From assembly GCA_040386075.1 (NCBI GenBank), contig JAZKGE010000004.1:1-64000 (forward strand): 64,000 bases of DNA, given 5' to 3'. Position 1 is the first letter of the stretch. Each line of letters starts with the position of its first letter. Below the pieces are notes generated by a model, which saw nothing but the letters and a program-made list of their open reading frames with translations, did not search any database and had not been told where the DNA came from. The translations under genes and the position numbers were made by a program. This document shows, one piece after another, positions 55,001 to 64,000 of the stretch. Origin of the DNA: UBA4416 sp040386075. Lineage in GTDB: Bacteria; Bacteroidota; Bacteroidia; B-17B0; Aurantibacillaceae.

Positions 55001-58000
55001 TGATCCTGCTGCATTGAACACTGGGTTGGCAGTTGTTTGAGTGCCAGGTACAATACCAGCTGATGGAGACCAGCTATAACTCACAGGTGTTGAAGAGGTT
55101 GATGCATTAGTTGTTACTGTTGGACTTGAACAGGTAATTGATAAAGAGTTGGTAGACAAGTTCACAACAGGTATTGCTAAGTCTGGCGTAACACTAACTG
55201 TATTTTGTGTTAACGAAGATGAGCAACCCGAAGCTGTATTTGTAACCACAACTGTAAATATGCCGCTTCCGCTTGCTACAGGATTTGAAATTGTACTGTT
55301 ACTTAAAGAACCAGTTCCTGGCGAAGTCCAGCTATAGGTAACACCTGTTGAAGGTGTTGACGACGCTACTATCGTTACTGTTGGATTACTACAGGTTGTA
55401 GTAACAGATGGCGCTGCAATGTTAACTGCAGGTATAGTAGTGTTTGAATTGACAGTGATATTTGCATTTCCTACACAACCACTCACAGTATTAGTAACAG
55501 TTACGCTATAAACTCCACCTTGTGTAACCGTTGGAGTTGCAACTGAAGTTCCTGATAAACCTGCAGCCGGTGTCCAGCTGTAAGAATATGATCCTGCTGG
55601 AGATGCACTTAAGGTTAATGATGTCGTTGTACAAGTGATAGATGATGTTGGAGCAATGCTTGCCGCTACTATAGTTGTATTTGTAGGAACAATGGTTGTA
55701 ACTGTAGAAGTACATCCTGTAGATGTATTTGTAACAACGCATTGATAAGTTCCTCCAACAGTAACGGTTCCGGTTGGAGTACCAGAGCCGGCAACAGCAC
55801 CAGGCCCTGTCCATGAATAAGATACCGGGGTCATAGTAGTTGAAGCAGAAATCTGAACACTTGTGTTAGTACATGTAATAGAGCCTGTATTAGAAGCATT
55901 TACTACCGGAGTGCCTACACTAGGAACTACAGATACCGTTCCTGAATTTGTACAACCATTTGCCGGGTTAGTAACTGTTAATGTATAAGTATTTGGTGAG
56001 CATGCTGAAGCTGTATAACTGTTTGCTCCTGCGCATGCTCCGCCTGTCCAAACTGGTGTGCAGGTTGACGGATTAGCTGAGCCAATCATCGATACAGTTG
56101 GAGAAGCGCATGTAATTGTTTGTGTTCCGGGCATTGTTACAGTAGGAGCAGTCGTGTTTTGANNNNNNNNNNNNNNNNNNNNNNNNNNNNNNNNNNNNNN
56201 NNNNNNNNNNNNNNNNNNNNNNNNNNNNNNNNNNNNNNNNNNNNNNNNNNNNNNNNNNNNNNGCAACAGAAGTATTGGCAGTAGCTGTACAACCATTTGC
56301 AGCAGTAACAGTAACTAAATAAGGTCCTGTACTATTTACAACAGGATTGGCTGTAGCAGCGCCACTAACAATACCTGTCCCTGTCCAGTTATAAGTGCCA
56401 CCGCCGGTACCGGTTAATGTTACTGTAGTTGATGAACAGGTTAATGATGTACCGCTACTTGCACCTGCAGTAGGAGCAGTCGTGTTTTGAGCAACAGAAG
56501 TATTGGCAGTAGCTGTACAACCATTTGCAGCAGTAACAGTAACTACATAAGGTCCTGTGCCATTCACAACGGGGTTTGCTGTAGCAGCACCACTAACGAT
56601 TCCTGTTCCGGCCCAGTTATAAGTTCCACCACCGGTAGCTGTTAAAGCAGCAGTAGTTGTAGAACAGGTTAAAGTAGCCGTATTGGATGCACCTGCCGTA
56701 GGAGCTGTTGTATTTTGAGTAACAGAAGTATTGGCAGTAGCCGTACAGCCATTTGCAGCAGTAACAGTAACTACATAAGGTCCTGTACCATTTACAACAG
56801 GATTAGCGGTAGCAGCGCCACTAAAAATCCCTGTTCCGGTCCAGTTATAAGTTCCACCACCGGTACCGGTAAGTGTAACAGTAGTAGTAATACAGTTTAA
56901 ACTTGCGGTATTTGAAGCACCTGCCGTAGGAGCTGTTGTATTTTGAGTAACAGAAGTATTGGCAGTAGCTGTACAACCGTTAGCTGCAGTAACTCTAACC
57001 GTAAATGTTCCAGCTGTATTAACTGTAGGATTAGCTGTTGTGTTATTGGTAATTGTACCCGGACCTGTCCATAAATAAGTCCCACCACCGGTAGCTGTTA
57101 AAGCCGCAGTAGTTATAGAACAGGTTAAAGTAGCCGTATTGGATGCACCTGCCGTAGGAGCAGTTGTATTTTGAGTAACAGAAGTATTGGCAGTAGCTGT
57201 ACAACCATTTGCAGCAGTAACAGTAACTACATAAGGTCCTGTGCCATTCACAACAGGGTTTGCTGTAGCAGCACCACTAACAATTCCTGTTCCGGTCCAG
57301 TTGTATGTTCCGCCGCCTGTGCCGTTAAGTGTAACAGTAGTGGTAATACAGTTTAAACTTGCAGTATTTGAAGCGCCAGCCGTAGGAGCAGTCGTATTTT
57401 GAGCAACAGAAGTATTGGCATTAGCCGTACAACCGTTAGCAGCAGTAACGGTAACTACATAAGGGCCTGTACCATTCACAACAGGGTTTGCTGTAGCAGC
57501 GCCACTAACGATTCCTGTTCCGGCCCAGTTATAAGTTCCACCACCGGTAGCTGTTAAAGCAGCCGTAGTTGTAGAACAGGTTAAAGTAGCCGTATTAGAT
57601 GCACCTGCAGTAGGAGCGGTCGTATTTTGAGGGACTGTTATGGTTGAAACTGTAGAAGTACATCCCGCTGCTGAAGTTACAACTAAGCTATAAGTTCCTG
57701 CAGTATTAACAGATGGGGTTGCTGTTGCAGCTCCTGATGTGATACCTGGGCCTGTCCATGAGTAGGTTCCGCCACCTGATCCCGATAACGAGATCGTCTG
57801 AGTGGAACACGTTAAGGAACCGGATGTTCCTGCGTTGGCAGTTGGAACAGGGTTAACAGTTATTGTTTTAACAGCTGTATTTGTACAACCCGCTGCTGAA
57901 GTAACAGTTGAAGTATACGTAATACTTCCTGTTGCCGATGGTGTAGCTGTAATATTTGTTCCTGTTGTTCCCGATAGACCATTTCCTGCACTTCCGGTCC

Positions 58001-59636
58001 AGGTATAAGTACTGGCACCACTACCTGTAAATGTTAATGAGGCACCCAGGCATAATGTTGAGGCCGGTGTACTTGTAATACTTGGTGTTGGTTTGGGTTC
58101 TATAGTAATAGAAAACGTTTTTGGATTTCCTGTACAACCGTTACTCGTAGATGCTACAGTAAATATACCTGTAGTAGTTGCCGTTACTGTTGGTGCGGTA
58201 TATCCTGCTATATTAGCAGAACCGCTTGCCCCAACGCCGATGGCTGTATTATTATTGGCCCAGTTAAACGTGGCCCCGGCAGAAGGTGTTACTGTAAAAT
58301 TAGTTGCAGCAACTGATGATCCCGAGCATACAGTTTGATTCCCTGCACTTCCGCTAATAGTAATTGTTGGTGTGCTAGGAACTGTAAATACATAAAAACC
58401 GTTCAAGTTACCGCAAATTCCATTATTGAAGGTGTAAGTTACTGTATAGGTAGTTCCAGCCGGTAAAAGCGCTGGATTAATATAAGCTGTACCCCAGTTG
58501 TAGTCAGTAAGTGCTACAGAACCTGTAGTTGGTGCAATTGAAAAGGTTGCAGATCCATAATTGGCGGTACCGGTTGGTGCGGTTAGCGTAAAACAAGCTG
58601 TTGAACCCCATGTTTGTGGACCAGCCAATACTAATGTGTTATTCCAACAACTCATTAGGGATACAGTTGGAGTAGGAGCACCAAGTGGCGCAGTCCGACA
58701 AAAAACAGATGGATGGGTGAAATTTGGATCAACCTGACCAAGATACCAGCCATATTGGGAACCCGGTGTTGAACTACCTCCAACAGGACCTTGCGGTGCA
58801 ACGCAGGTAGGACATGCTGACCAGTAATTTACCCCTCCTTCATAAACTCTTATTGTGCCCCCTGCCTGAACGTTGGAAGTTAAAGGATTAACTTCAACTC
58901 TTAAACATGGTGTAAGTTGATCAGTAAATGGATTGTACGGTTGGCCGGCAGGAGTTAAATCCGGTGGATCTAACCAGAAAGGTTGGCTACAGTTAACGGT
59001 GCTTCCGTTAGGTAGGTTCGATCCGTCAGAGTTTAATGAGCCAACCATTGTAAAATTATTTGGAGGACATGCAATAGAACAATCTGAACCAGGTCCACCG
59101 GTTTGAGAGAACGTGATATAACCCGCAGCACCATCATAATTTGTGATCATAATGATGAAAAACTGCCCTGCTCCGGGAGAGGTTAAGGTCATTGTTTCTG
59201 TTGAAGCGATACTATAACTACAATCCTCAATGTTACCGGTACAGGCATGATCTGCGGTACAGGTTCCGGTTAATAACGAAGCACAGGCAACGGCGTATTG
59301 AGCAGCTGTATAGGGTCCGTATGCAATAAAATCTACGTCCAGATCGGGAGTTCCGCCAGGAGCAACTGATGATTGAGTTAAGCTATAGGTCATTGCGCCT
59401 GTACCTGAAGTTTTGATATAAAACCAGGATTGACGAGGAGTAGAGAATAAGCAGCCTAATGCCGGACAGGTAGCACAATATCCAAAATTGCCATCTGTAA
59501 CGTTGTTAAATGAATAAGGCGAGCCTACGGCTGTACAAAACGGTTGTGATGTTGCACAACTTGTTCCTTGGGCAAATAAGCTTTCAGAAAGAAAAAGAGC
59601 AGAAAAAGCTATAATTAATGAGTATATTTTCTTCAT
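52076..59636 (-). CDS. Adhesin 3: giant Ig-like repeat surface protein, split by a 100-N gap
   Basis: One gene, although its frame is interrupted at 56163-56262 by 100 Ns. N-terminal side (ATG 59636): signal peptide to LFAQ (residue 23), the 400-residue module shared with adhesin 2, two irregular Ig-like domains, then 76-residue units in nearly identical copies (ATLTCSTTTAALTATGGGTYNW...). C-terminal side (about 1362 codons): further Ig-like units including a three-fold super-repeat of about 245 residues marked by 'SITCS...GIVPGT(E/Q)TT', a PKD domain and a CHU_C domain ending GTVNLFR. Minimum length is about 2486 residues; the true size depends on the gap. It lies 48 bases after the small secreted gene at 59685. 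Confidence 0.87.
56163..56262. other. Assembly gap (100 N) in adhesin 3
   Basis: 100 Ns, the standard placeholder for a gap of unknown size. It starts precisely at a 228-bp unit boundary, so repeat collapse is the likely cause. Confidence 0.97.
56263..57630 (-). repeat. Six 228-bp tandem repeats in adhesin 3
   Basis: Units begin at 56263, 56491, 56719, 56947, 57175 and 57403 (plus-strand GCAACAGAAGTATTGGCA or GTAACAGAAG...). Each encodes one 76-residue Ig-like domain. Units at 56491 and 57403 differ at only a few positions. The array continues into the gap. Confidence 0.92.
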
Positions 59637-59684
59637 GGATTAAGTGTTTTGACTTATTTTAATTTTTTAAGTTGATTATGGAAA

Positions 59685-60101
59685 TTATTTTCTGGTAAGT
59701 TTTTCTCTTACTCGTTCTTTCAGAATGTCCAGATGTTTTTTGTAATATTCTTCTACGATCTCGTTGTAATGTCTTACACCCATCCATTTCTCATATTTTG
59801 GAAAATCAGAAGGAATATCCTTTACGATCATCTGACTTAAAAATTCCTGCTTTCTGCCCTGATATACGTCGTTTTCATCAAGTTGAAAACTATTGGAAAT
59901 TGTTTGGACTTGGGTGGATTGACTTGCTCCTGAATTGCTATTGGAGCTTTCACTTTTCTTTTGTTGCCTTTTTTGGCTTTCTTTTAATGCCTGCTCTTTT
60001 GACGGTGCATTATTGCCGGCAGGTGTTGAATTTGTTTGAGAAAAAGTAGTGAATGCAAAAAATGATATTGCTATTAAAAGAATCCCTTTAATTTTTTTCA
60101 T
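59685..60101 (-). CDS. Small secreted protein upstream of adhesin 3
   Basis: 138 residues: signal peptide to FSQ (residue 22), a Ser/Asn/Gln/Lys-rich low-complexity region (about 23-68, KESQKRQQKKSESSNSNSG), then a charged helical C-terminus (KYEKWMGVRHYNEIVEEYYKKHLDILKERVREKLTRK). No family recognised. Likely co-transcribed with adhesin 3 (48-base gap). Candidate chaperone, linker or unrelated cargo; nothing in the sequence decides. Confidence 0.75.
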   Translation of the reverse strand: MKKIKGILLIAISFFAFTTFSQTNSTPAGNNAPSKEQALKESQKRQQKKSESSNSNSGASQSTQVQTISNSFQLDENDVYQGRKQEFLSQMIVKDIPSDFPKYEKWMGVRHYNEIVEEYYKKHLDILKERVREKLTRK

Positions 60102-60196
60102 GTCTGATAAAATATGTTTATTTAGCGATAAAAATACTCATTTAAATCTGTTGTTTTTGGGATATATCCAAAATAAATTGTTAAAAATGAGGCACA

Positions 60197-60233
60197 TAAA
60201 AAAGGCCTTCTTTTTAATAAGAAGGCCTTTTTG
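60197..60233 (-). terminator. Terminator after adhesin 4
   Basis: AAAAAAGGCCTTCTT pairs with AAGAAGGCCTTTTT around a short loop; 16 bases past the adhesin stop. Confidence 0.9.
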
Positions 60234-60249
60234 TAGTTTTTTTGAAATG

Positions 60250-63200
60250 TTATCTGAATAAGTTTACAGATCCATGTTTTTCAATTTCTGCATCATCAAA
60301 GCCGGTTGCTTTCACAAAGTAAAAATAGGTTCCTTCAGGTACTTCAGCTCCATTAGGCGTTAATCCATCCCACGAAGCTTTAGGGCCTGTAAATTCATGT
60401 AATTTTTGTCCCCAGCGGTTAAAGATCTGTAATGATATTTCTTTCACACCTGTTGATTTGATAGAGAAGAATTCATTAGATCCATCACCATTTGGAGTAA
60501 ATACATTTGGAATCTCTAATGTTAAACCGTCTTCTACTACGATCACAACCGATGCAGTATCAGTACAAGGACCAGAAGACACTGTTAGGATAACTGTATA
60601 TGTCCCCGTTGTAAATGTATGGGCCGGGTGTTGAGCGTTTGACGTATTTGAATCTCCAAAATTCCAGCTATAACCTATTCCCGTTGCGCCTATACTTGCA
60701 TCAGTAAAATTCACATTTAAAGGAGATAAACCTGACGTTGGATTTGCAGAAAATGCTGCGGTCACATTTGCCTGGGTAACATTAATAGTTGCAGTCGCAG
60801 TACATCCACTTGCAGTATTAGTTACAGTTAGTGTGTATATACCTTGATCCATAACAACCGGATTTTGTGTGTTAGAACCAGACACGATACTTCCTGCATT
60901 TGGTCCTGACCAATCATATGTTACCACATCTGTTGAGGTTGTTGTTCCGTTCAAAGCAACGGTTGGTGTTCCGCAAGGAATAGCTGCACTGTTGCCTGCA
61001 CTCACATTTTGTGGAGGCGTTGAACCACCATTTACAACATATTGATTAGTCACAGAACATCCGCTTACAGCATCTAAAACAACTAATGTGTATGTACCTG
61101 CTGTGGTTACATCCAGTGTTGTTGTTGTTTCTAAGCCAGGTAACCAGGTTTGTGTAGTGTTTGTTGAGCTACTAACTCCACTTAGCGTTACAGTTGAATT
61201 ATTGGCACCACAACCAATAACACTATTTGTAGAAATAGCTGTAATAGTTGACGTTGGCGGTGTATTATTTTGATATACCGTAAACGTATTTGCTGTGTTT
61301 GTTGATGAAGATACACAGCCGGTTAATGTATTTGTAACGGCTAAAGTATAGATGGCTGCTGTTGTGAATGTTGCATTAGACAAAGAACTTGATGTAACTC
61401 CACCTGGCGACCATGTATAAGTTAAATTAGTACTTGGTGTTACAGTTGGAGTAATGGTTACTTGTGTATTTGTACATGTAATTGTTCCATCATTTGTAGC
61501 AGCAGATAAAGATAAAACAGGAGGCGTATTATCTAAAACTACCGTAACTACATTTGCATTTGCACTTGTTGCACAACTACTAACTGTATTGGTTACAATA
61601 ACACTATAAGAGCCAGCCGCATTAAAAACCGGGTTAGCAGTTGTTTCAGTTCCTGGTACAATACCACTGGTTGGCGTCCAGTTATAACTTACCGGAGATG
61701 CAGTAGTTGTAACCGCAACACTTGGAGTTGGATTTGTACATGTAATAGATAAAGAATTTGAAGCTAAAGTAACTACCGGAATTCCGGAATCTGCAATAAC
61801 TTCAACGGTAGCTTGTGATAATGCACTACTTGTGTTACATCCGTTAACTGTATTTGTTACTACAACCGTGTAAATACCGGCAGCTGATACAAATATTGGT
61901 GTACCTGTAATTGTTGATGCACTAGGAGTTGTCCAGGTATAAATTGTGTTTGGGTCTGTACTGCTTGTTGCTGATAAAGTAGCATTTGGAGCAGCACAAG
62001 TTGTAGTTACCGATGAAGCAGAGCCTAAAGTAAAAGTAGGAGTGGTAGTGTTAGAAGGAACGTTTACCGTGAAACTACCTACACATCCATTGATATTATC
62101 TGTCATTGTTACTACATAGTTTCCACTTGCATCTACAGTTGGGTTATTTGTAGTGCCATTTGTAATCGTTCCGGGTCCCGACCAGCTATATGCATAGTTG
62201 GTACCTGTAGGCGTTGCAGATAAAGCAACAGTATTTGTTACACAAGTAATAGAAGCTGCAGGTGCAACGCTAGGAATAACTGGGGTTGTATTAGTTGGAA
62301 CCACTGTAGTAATTGTAGAAGAGCAGCCTGTCATTGTATTTGTAACAACACACTGATATGTTCCGCCAACTGTTACTGTACCAGCTGGAGTTGCCGCACC
62401 TGTTACTGCGCCTGGACCACTCCATGCATAAGATACAGGACTCATAGTTGTAGTTGCTGTAACTTCGGCTGTAGTAGTATTACATGTTATAGAACCATTA
62501 GTTGCTAAAGTAACAGAAGGAATTCCATTACTTGGAACAACATCTACCATACCAGTGTTTATACATCCGTTTACCGGATTTGTAACTGTTAATGTATATG
62601 TACCCGGAGAACATGCTGATGCTGTAAATGTAGTTGCTCCTGCACAGGCGCCACCTGTCCAAACAGGTGTTGAGTTAGATGGATTTGCAGAGCCAGCTAA
62701 TGAAACAGTTGGAGAAGCACATGTGATCGTTTGTGTTACAGGCATTGTTACAGTTGGTGTTACCGTATTTTGTCCTACGGAAGTACTTGCAGTTGCAGTA
62801 CAACCGTTTACAGCAGTCACTGTTACTATATATGTACCAGTTTGATTAACATCAGGGGTAGAAGTTGTGCCTCCGCTAACAATACCTGGTCCAGACCATA
62901 CATATGTTCCTCCAGTTGTTCCGGTTAAAGTTACAGTAGTTGTAGAACAAGTTAATGAGCCAGAGCTACTTGCGCTTGGAGAAGGTGCGGTTGTATTTTG
63001 AGCAACAGAAGTATTTGCAGTAGCTGTACATCCGTTAGCTGCAGTAACTGTTACAATATAAGGTCCTGTACCATTAACTACCGGATTAGCAGTTGTGCCA
63101 CCCGAAACAATTCCCGTTCCGCTCCAGTTATAAGTTCCACCGCCTGTAGCTGTTAAAGCAGCAGTAGTAGTAGAACAGGTTAAAGTAGCCGTATTTGAAG

Positions 63201-64000
63201 CTGTAGGAGAAGGAGGCGTCATGTTTTGAGCAACGGTAGTATTGGCAGTAGCCGTACAACCATTAGCCGCTGTAACTGTAACTACATAAGGTCCGGTACC
63301 ATTAACCACCGGATTGGCTGTTGTGTTACCCGAAAGGATACCTGTACCTGACCAAAAATAAGTTCCGCCACCTGTTGCTGTTAAAGCAGCAGTAGTAGTA
63401 GCACAGGTTAAAGTAGCAGTGTTTGAGGCTGTAGGAGAAGGCGGTGTAGTATTTTGAGCAACAGTAGTATTGGCAGTAGCTGTACAGCCATTGGCTGCAG
63501 TAACTGTAACTACATAAGGCCCTGTGCCATTAACAGTGGGAGTAGCCGTATTTCCACCGGAAACAATACCTGTACCTGACCATGAATAGGTTCCGCCACC
63601 GCTTGCAGATAGTACAGCAGTAGGCGCACTACATGTTAATGTAGTACTGGAAGAAGCTGTAGGAGAAGGTGGTGTAGTATTTTGAGCAACAGAAGTATTA
63701 GCAGTAGCGGTACATCCGTTAGATCCTGTAACTGTAACTACATAAGGTCCTGTGCCATTAACAGTAGGATTAGCAGTATTTGCACCGGAAACAATACCTG
63801 TGCCCGACCATGAATAAGTTCCGCCACCGCTAGCAGATAGTACAGCAGTAGGTGCACTACAAGTTAATGTAGTACTGGAAGAAGCTGTAGGAGAAGGCGG
63901 TGTGGTATTTTGAGCAACCGAAGTATTGGCAGTAGCTGTACAACCATTAGCAGCAGTAACAGTAACCACATAAGGTCCTGTGCCATTAACCACCGGATTG
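60250..64000 (-). CDS. Adhesin 4: giant Ig-like repeat surface protein, C-terminal part (runs off window)
   Basis: The frame is open to the window edge, so at least 1249 residues are present and the start lies outside; an internal GTG at 63993 is not the start. Parts seen: five 76-residue units of the same family as in adhesin 3, then a run of divergent Ig-like units in the same order as the C-terminal half of adhesin 3 (for example TPVWTGGACAGA, GGTYQCVVTNT, GIVPGTETTANPVFNAAG), a PKD domain (AFSANPTSGLSPLNVNFTD) and a CHU_C domain ending GSVNLFR. It is clearly a paralog of adhesin 3 by gene duplication. T9SS type B substrate by family knowledge. Confidence 0.88.
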   Translation of the reverse strand, partial: NPVVNGTGPYVVTVTAANGCTATANTSVAQNTTPPSPTASSSTTLTCSAPTAVLSASGGGTYSWSGTGIVSGANTANPTVNGTGPYVVTVTGSNGCTATANTSVAQNTTPPSPTASSSTTLTCSAPTAVLSASGGGTYSWSGTGIVSGGNTATPTVNGTGPYVVTVTAANGCTATANTTVAQNTTPPSPTASNTATLTCATTTAALTATGGGTYFWSGTGILSGNTTANPVVNGTGPYVVTVTAANGCTATANTTVAQNMTPPSPTASNTATLTCSTTTAALTATGGGTYNWSGTGIVSGGTTANPVVNGTGPYIVTVTAANGCTATANTSVAQNTTAPSPSASSSGSLTCSTTTVTLTGTTGGTYVWSGPGIVSGGTTSTPDVNQTGTYIVTVTAVNGCTATASTSVGQNTVTPTVTMPVTQTITCASPTVSLAGSANPSNSTPVWTGGACAGATTFTASACSPGTYTLTVTNPVNGCINTGMVDVVPSNGIPSVTLATNGSITCNTTTAEVTATTTMSPVSYAWSGPGAVTGAATPAGTVTVGGTYQCVVTNTMTGCSSTITTVVPTNTTPVIPSVAPAASITCVTNTVALSATPTGTNYAYSWSGPGTITNGTTNNPTVDASGNYVVTMTDNINGCVGSFTVNVPSNTTTPTFTLGSASSVTTTCAAPNATLSATSSTDPNTIYTWTTPSASTITGTPIFVSAAGIYTVVVTNTVNGCNTSSALSQATVEVIADSGIPVVTLASNSLSITCTNPTPSVAVTTTASPVSYNWTPTSGIVPGTETTANPVFNAAGSYSVIVTNTVSSCATSANANVVTVVLDNTPPVLSLSAATNDGTITCTNTQVTITPTVTPSTNLTYTWSPGGVTSSSLSNATFTTAAIYTLAVTNTLTGCVSSSTNTANTFTVYQNNTPPTSTITAISTNSVIGCGANNSTVTLSGVSSSTNTTQTWLPGLETTTTLDVTTAGTYTLVVLDAVSGCSVTNQYVVNGGSTPPQNVSAGNSAAIPCGTPTVALNGTTTSTDVVTYDWSGPNAGSIVSGSNTQNPVVMDQGIYTLTVTNTASGCTATATINVTQANVTAAFSANPTSGLSPLNVNFTDASIGATGIGYSWNFGDSNTSNAQHPAHTFTTGTYTVILTVSSGPCTDTASVVIVVEDGLTLEIPNVFTPNGDGSNEFFSIKSTGVKEISLQIFNRWGQKLHEFTGPKASWDGLTPNGAEVPEGTYFYFVKATGFDDAEIEKHGSVNLFR
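63002..64000 (-). repeat. 228-bp tandem repeats in adhesin 4
   Basis: Unit starts at 63002, 63230, 63458, 63686 and 63914 (the last incomplete). The 63458 and 63686 units are nearly identical, and all belong to the same 228-bp family as the repeats of adhesin 3. Confidence 0.9.

Noticed and set aside
56073..56296. Two separate adhesin genes overlapping at the N gap
   Set aside because: The overlap consists of Ns; one side has the signal peptide and the other the PKD/CHU_C end, and the repeats continue across the gap.
1..64000. Insertion sequences or prophage
   Set aside because: No transposase, integrase or phage genes, and no terminal inverted repeats; the repeats belong to adhesin genes.

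Overview
The window is a piece of a draft genome from a low-GC member of the Bacteroidota, with two runs of N (10 and 100 bases). It is probably Flavobacteriia-like, but the exact order cannot be settled from sequence alone. Supporting signs are promoters of the TTTG / TAnnTTTG type, few Shine-Dalgarno sequences, a short 287-aa primary sigma factor, zinc-less forms of S4, S14 and L36, and many secreted proteins ending in type IX secretion (T9SS) sorting domains (type A: 5038 and 13503 genes; type B: the giant adhesins). No T9SS machinery genes, tRNAs, rRNAs, insertion sequences or CRISPR arrays were seen.

Region 1 (1-17740) is mixed chromosomal content. It holds the 5' part of a secreted protein (minus strand), a LytS/LytR-type two-component pair (720-4470), a YfcE-like phosphoesterase broken by an in-frame TAA, a subtilisin-like T9SS-exported protease, rpoD, a DegP/HtrA protease, a membrane-anchored unknown next to dapF, a MORN-like protein interrupted by a 10-N gap, a T9SS-exported BNR/sortilin-like beta-propeller protein, a DUF1761-like membrane protein, and a protein resembling a worn-down SpoIIE/PP2C phosphatase domain.

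Region 2 (17950-35483, minus strand) is one compact 32-gene translation operon: rpsL-rpsG-fusA-rpsJ-rplCDWB-rpsS-rplV-rpsC-rplP-rpmC-rpsQ-rplNXE-rpsN-rpsH-rplFR-rpsE-rpmD-rplO-secY-infA-rpmJ-rpsMKD-rpoA-rplQ. It starts at a near-perfect Bacteroidota promoter and ends at a strong hairpin. The str, S10, spc and alpha clusters are fused; tuf, adk and map are absent from it. Two genes too short for ordinary ORF cut-offs (rpmD and rpmJ) are present.

Region 3 (35665-64000, minus strand) is an array of four giant repeat adhesins (1406 aa, about 3631 aa, at least 2486 aa, and at least 1249 aa running off the window). Each is built from Ig-like units of about 76-83 aa with two conserved cysteines, then a PKD domain, then the same gliding-motility-type (CHU_C, T9SS type B) C-terminus. 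Two of them share a roughly 400-aa N-terminal module, and two follow a small secreted-protein gene. The array shows fresh recombination: a perfect 828-bp repeat at 951-bp spacing, homogenised 228-bp repeats shared between neighbouring genes, and an assembly gap exactly at a repeat boundary. The most unusual non-coding element is a 21-bp direct-repeat array (10 clean copies) placed about 30 bp upstream of the promoter of the largest adhesin.
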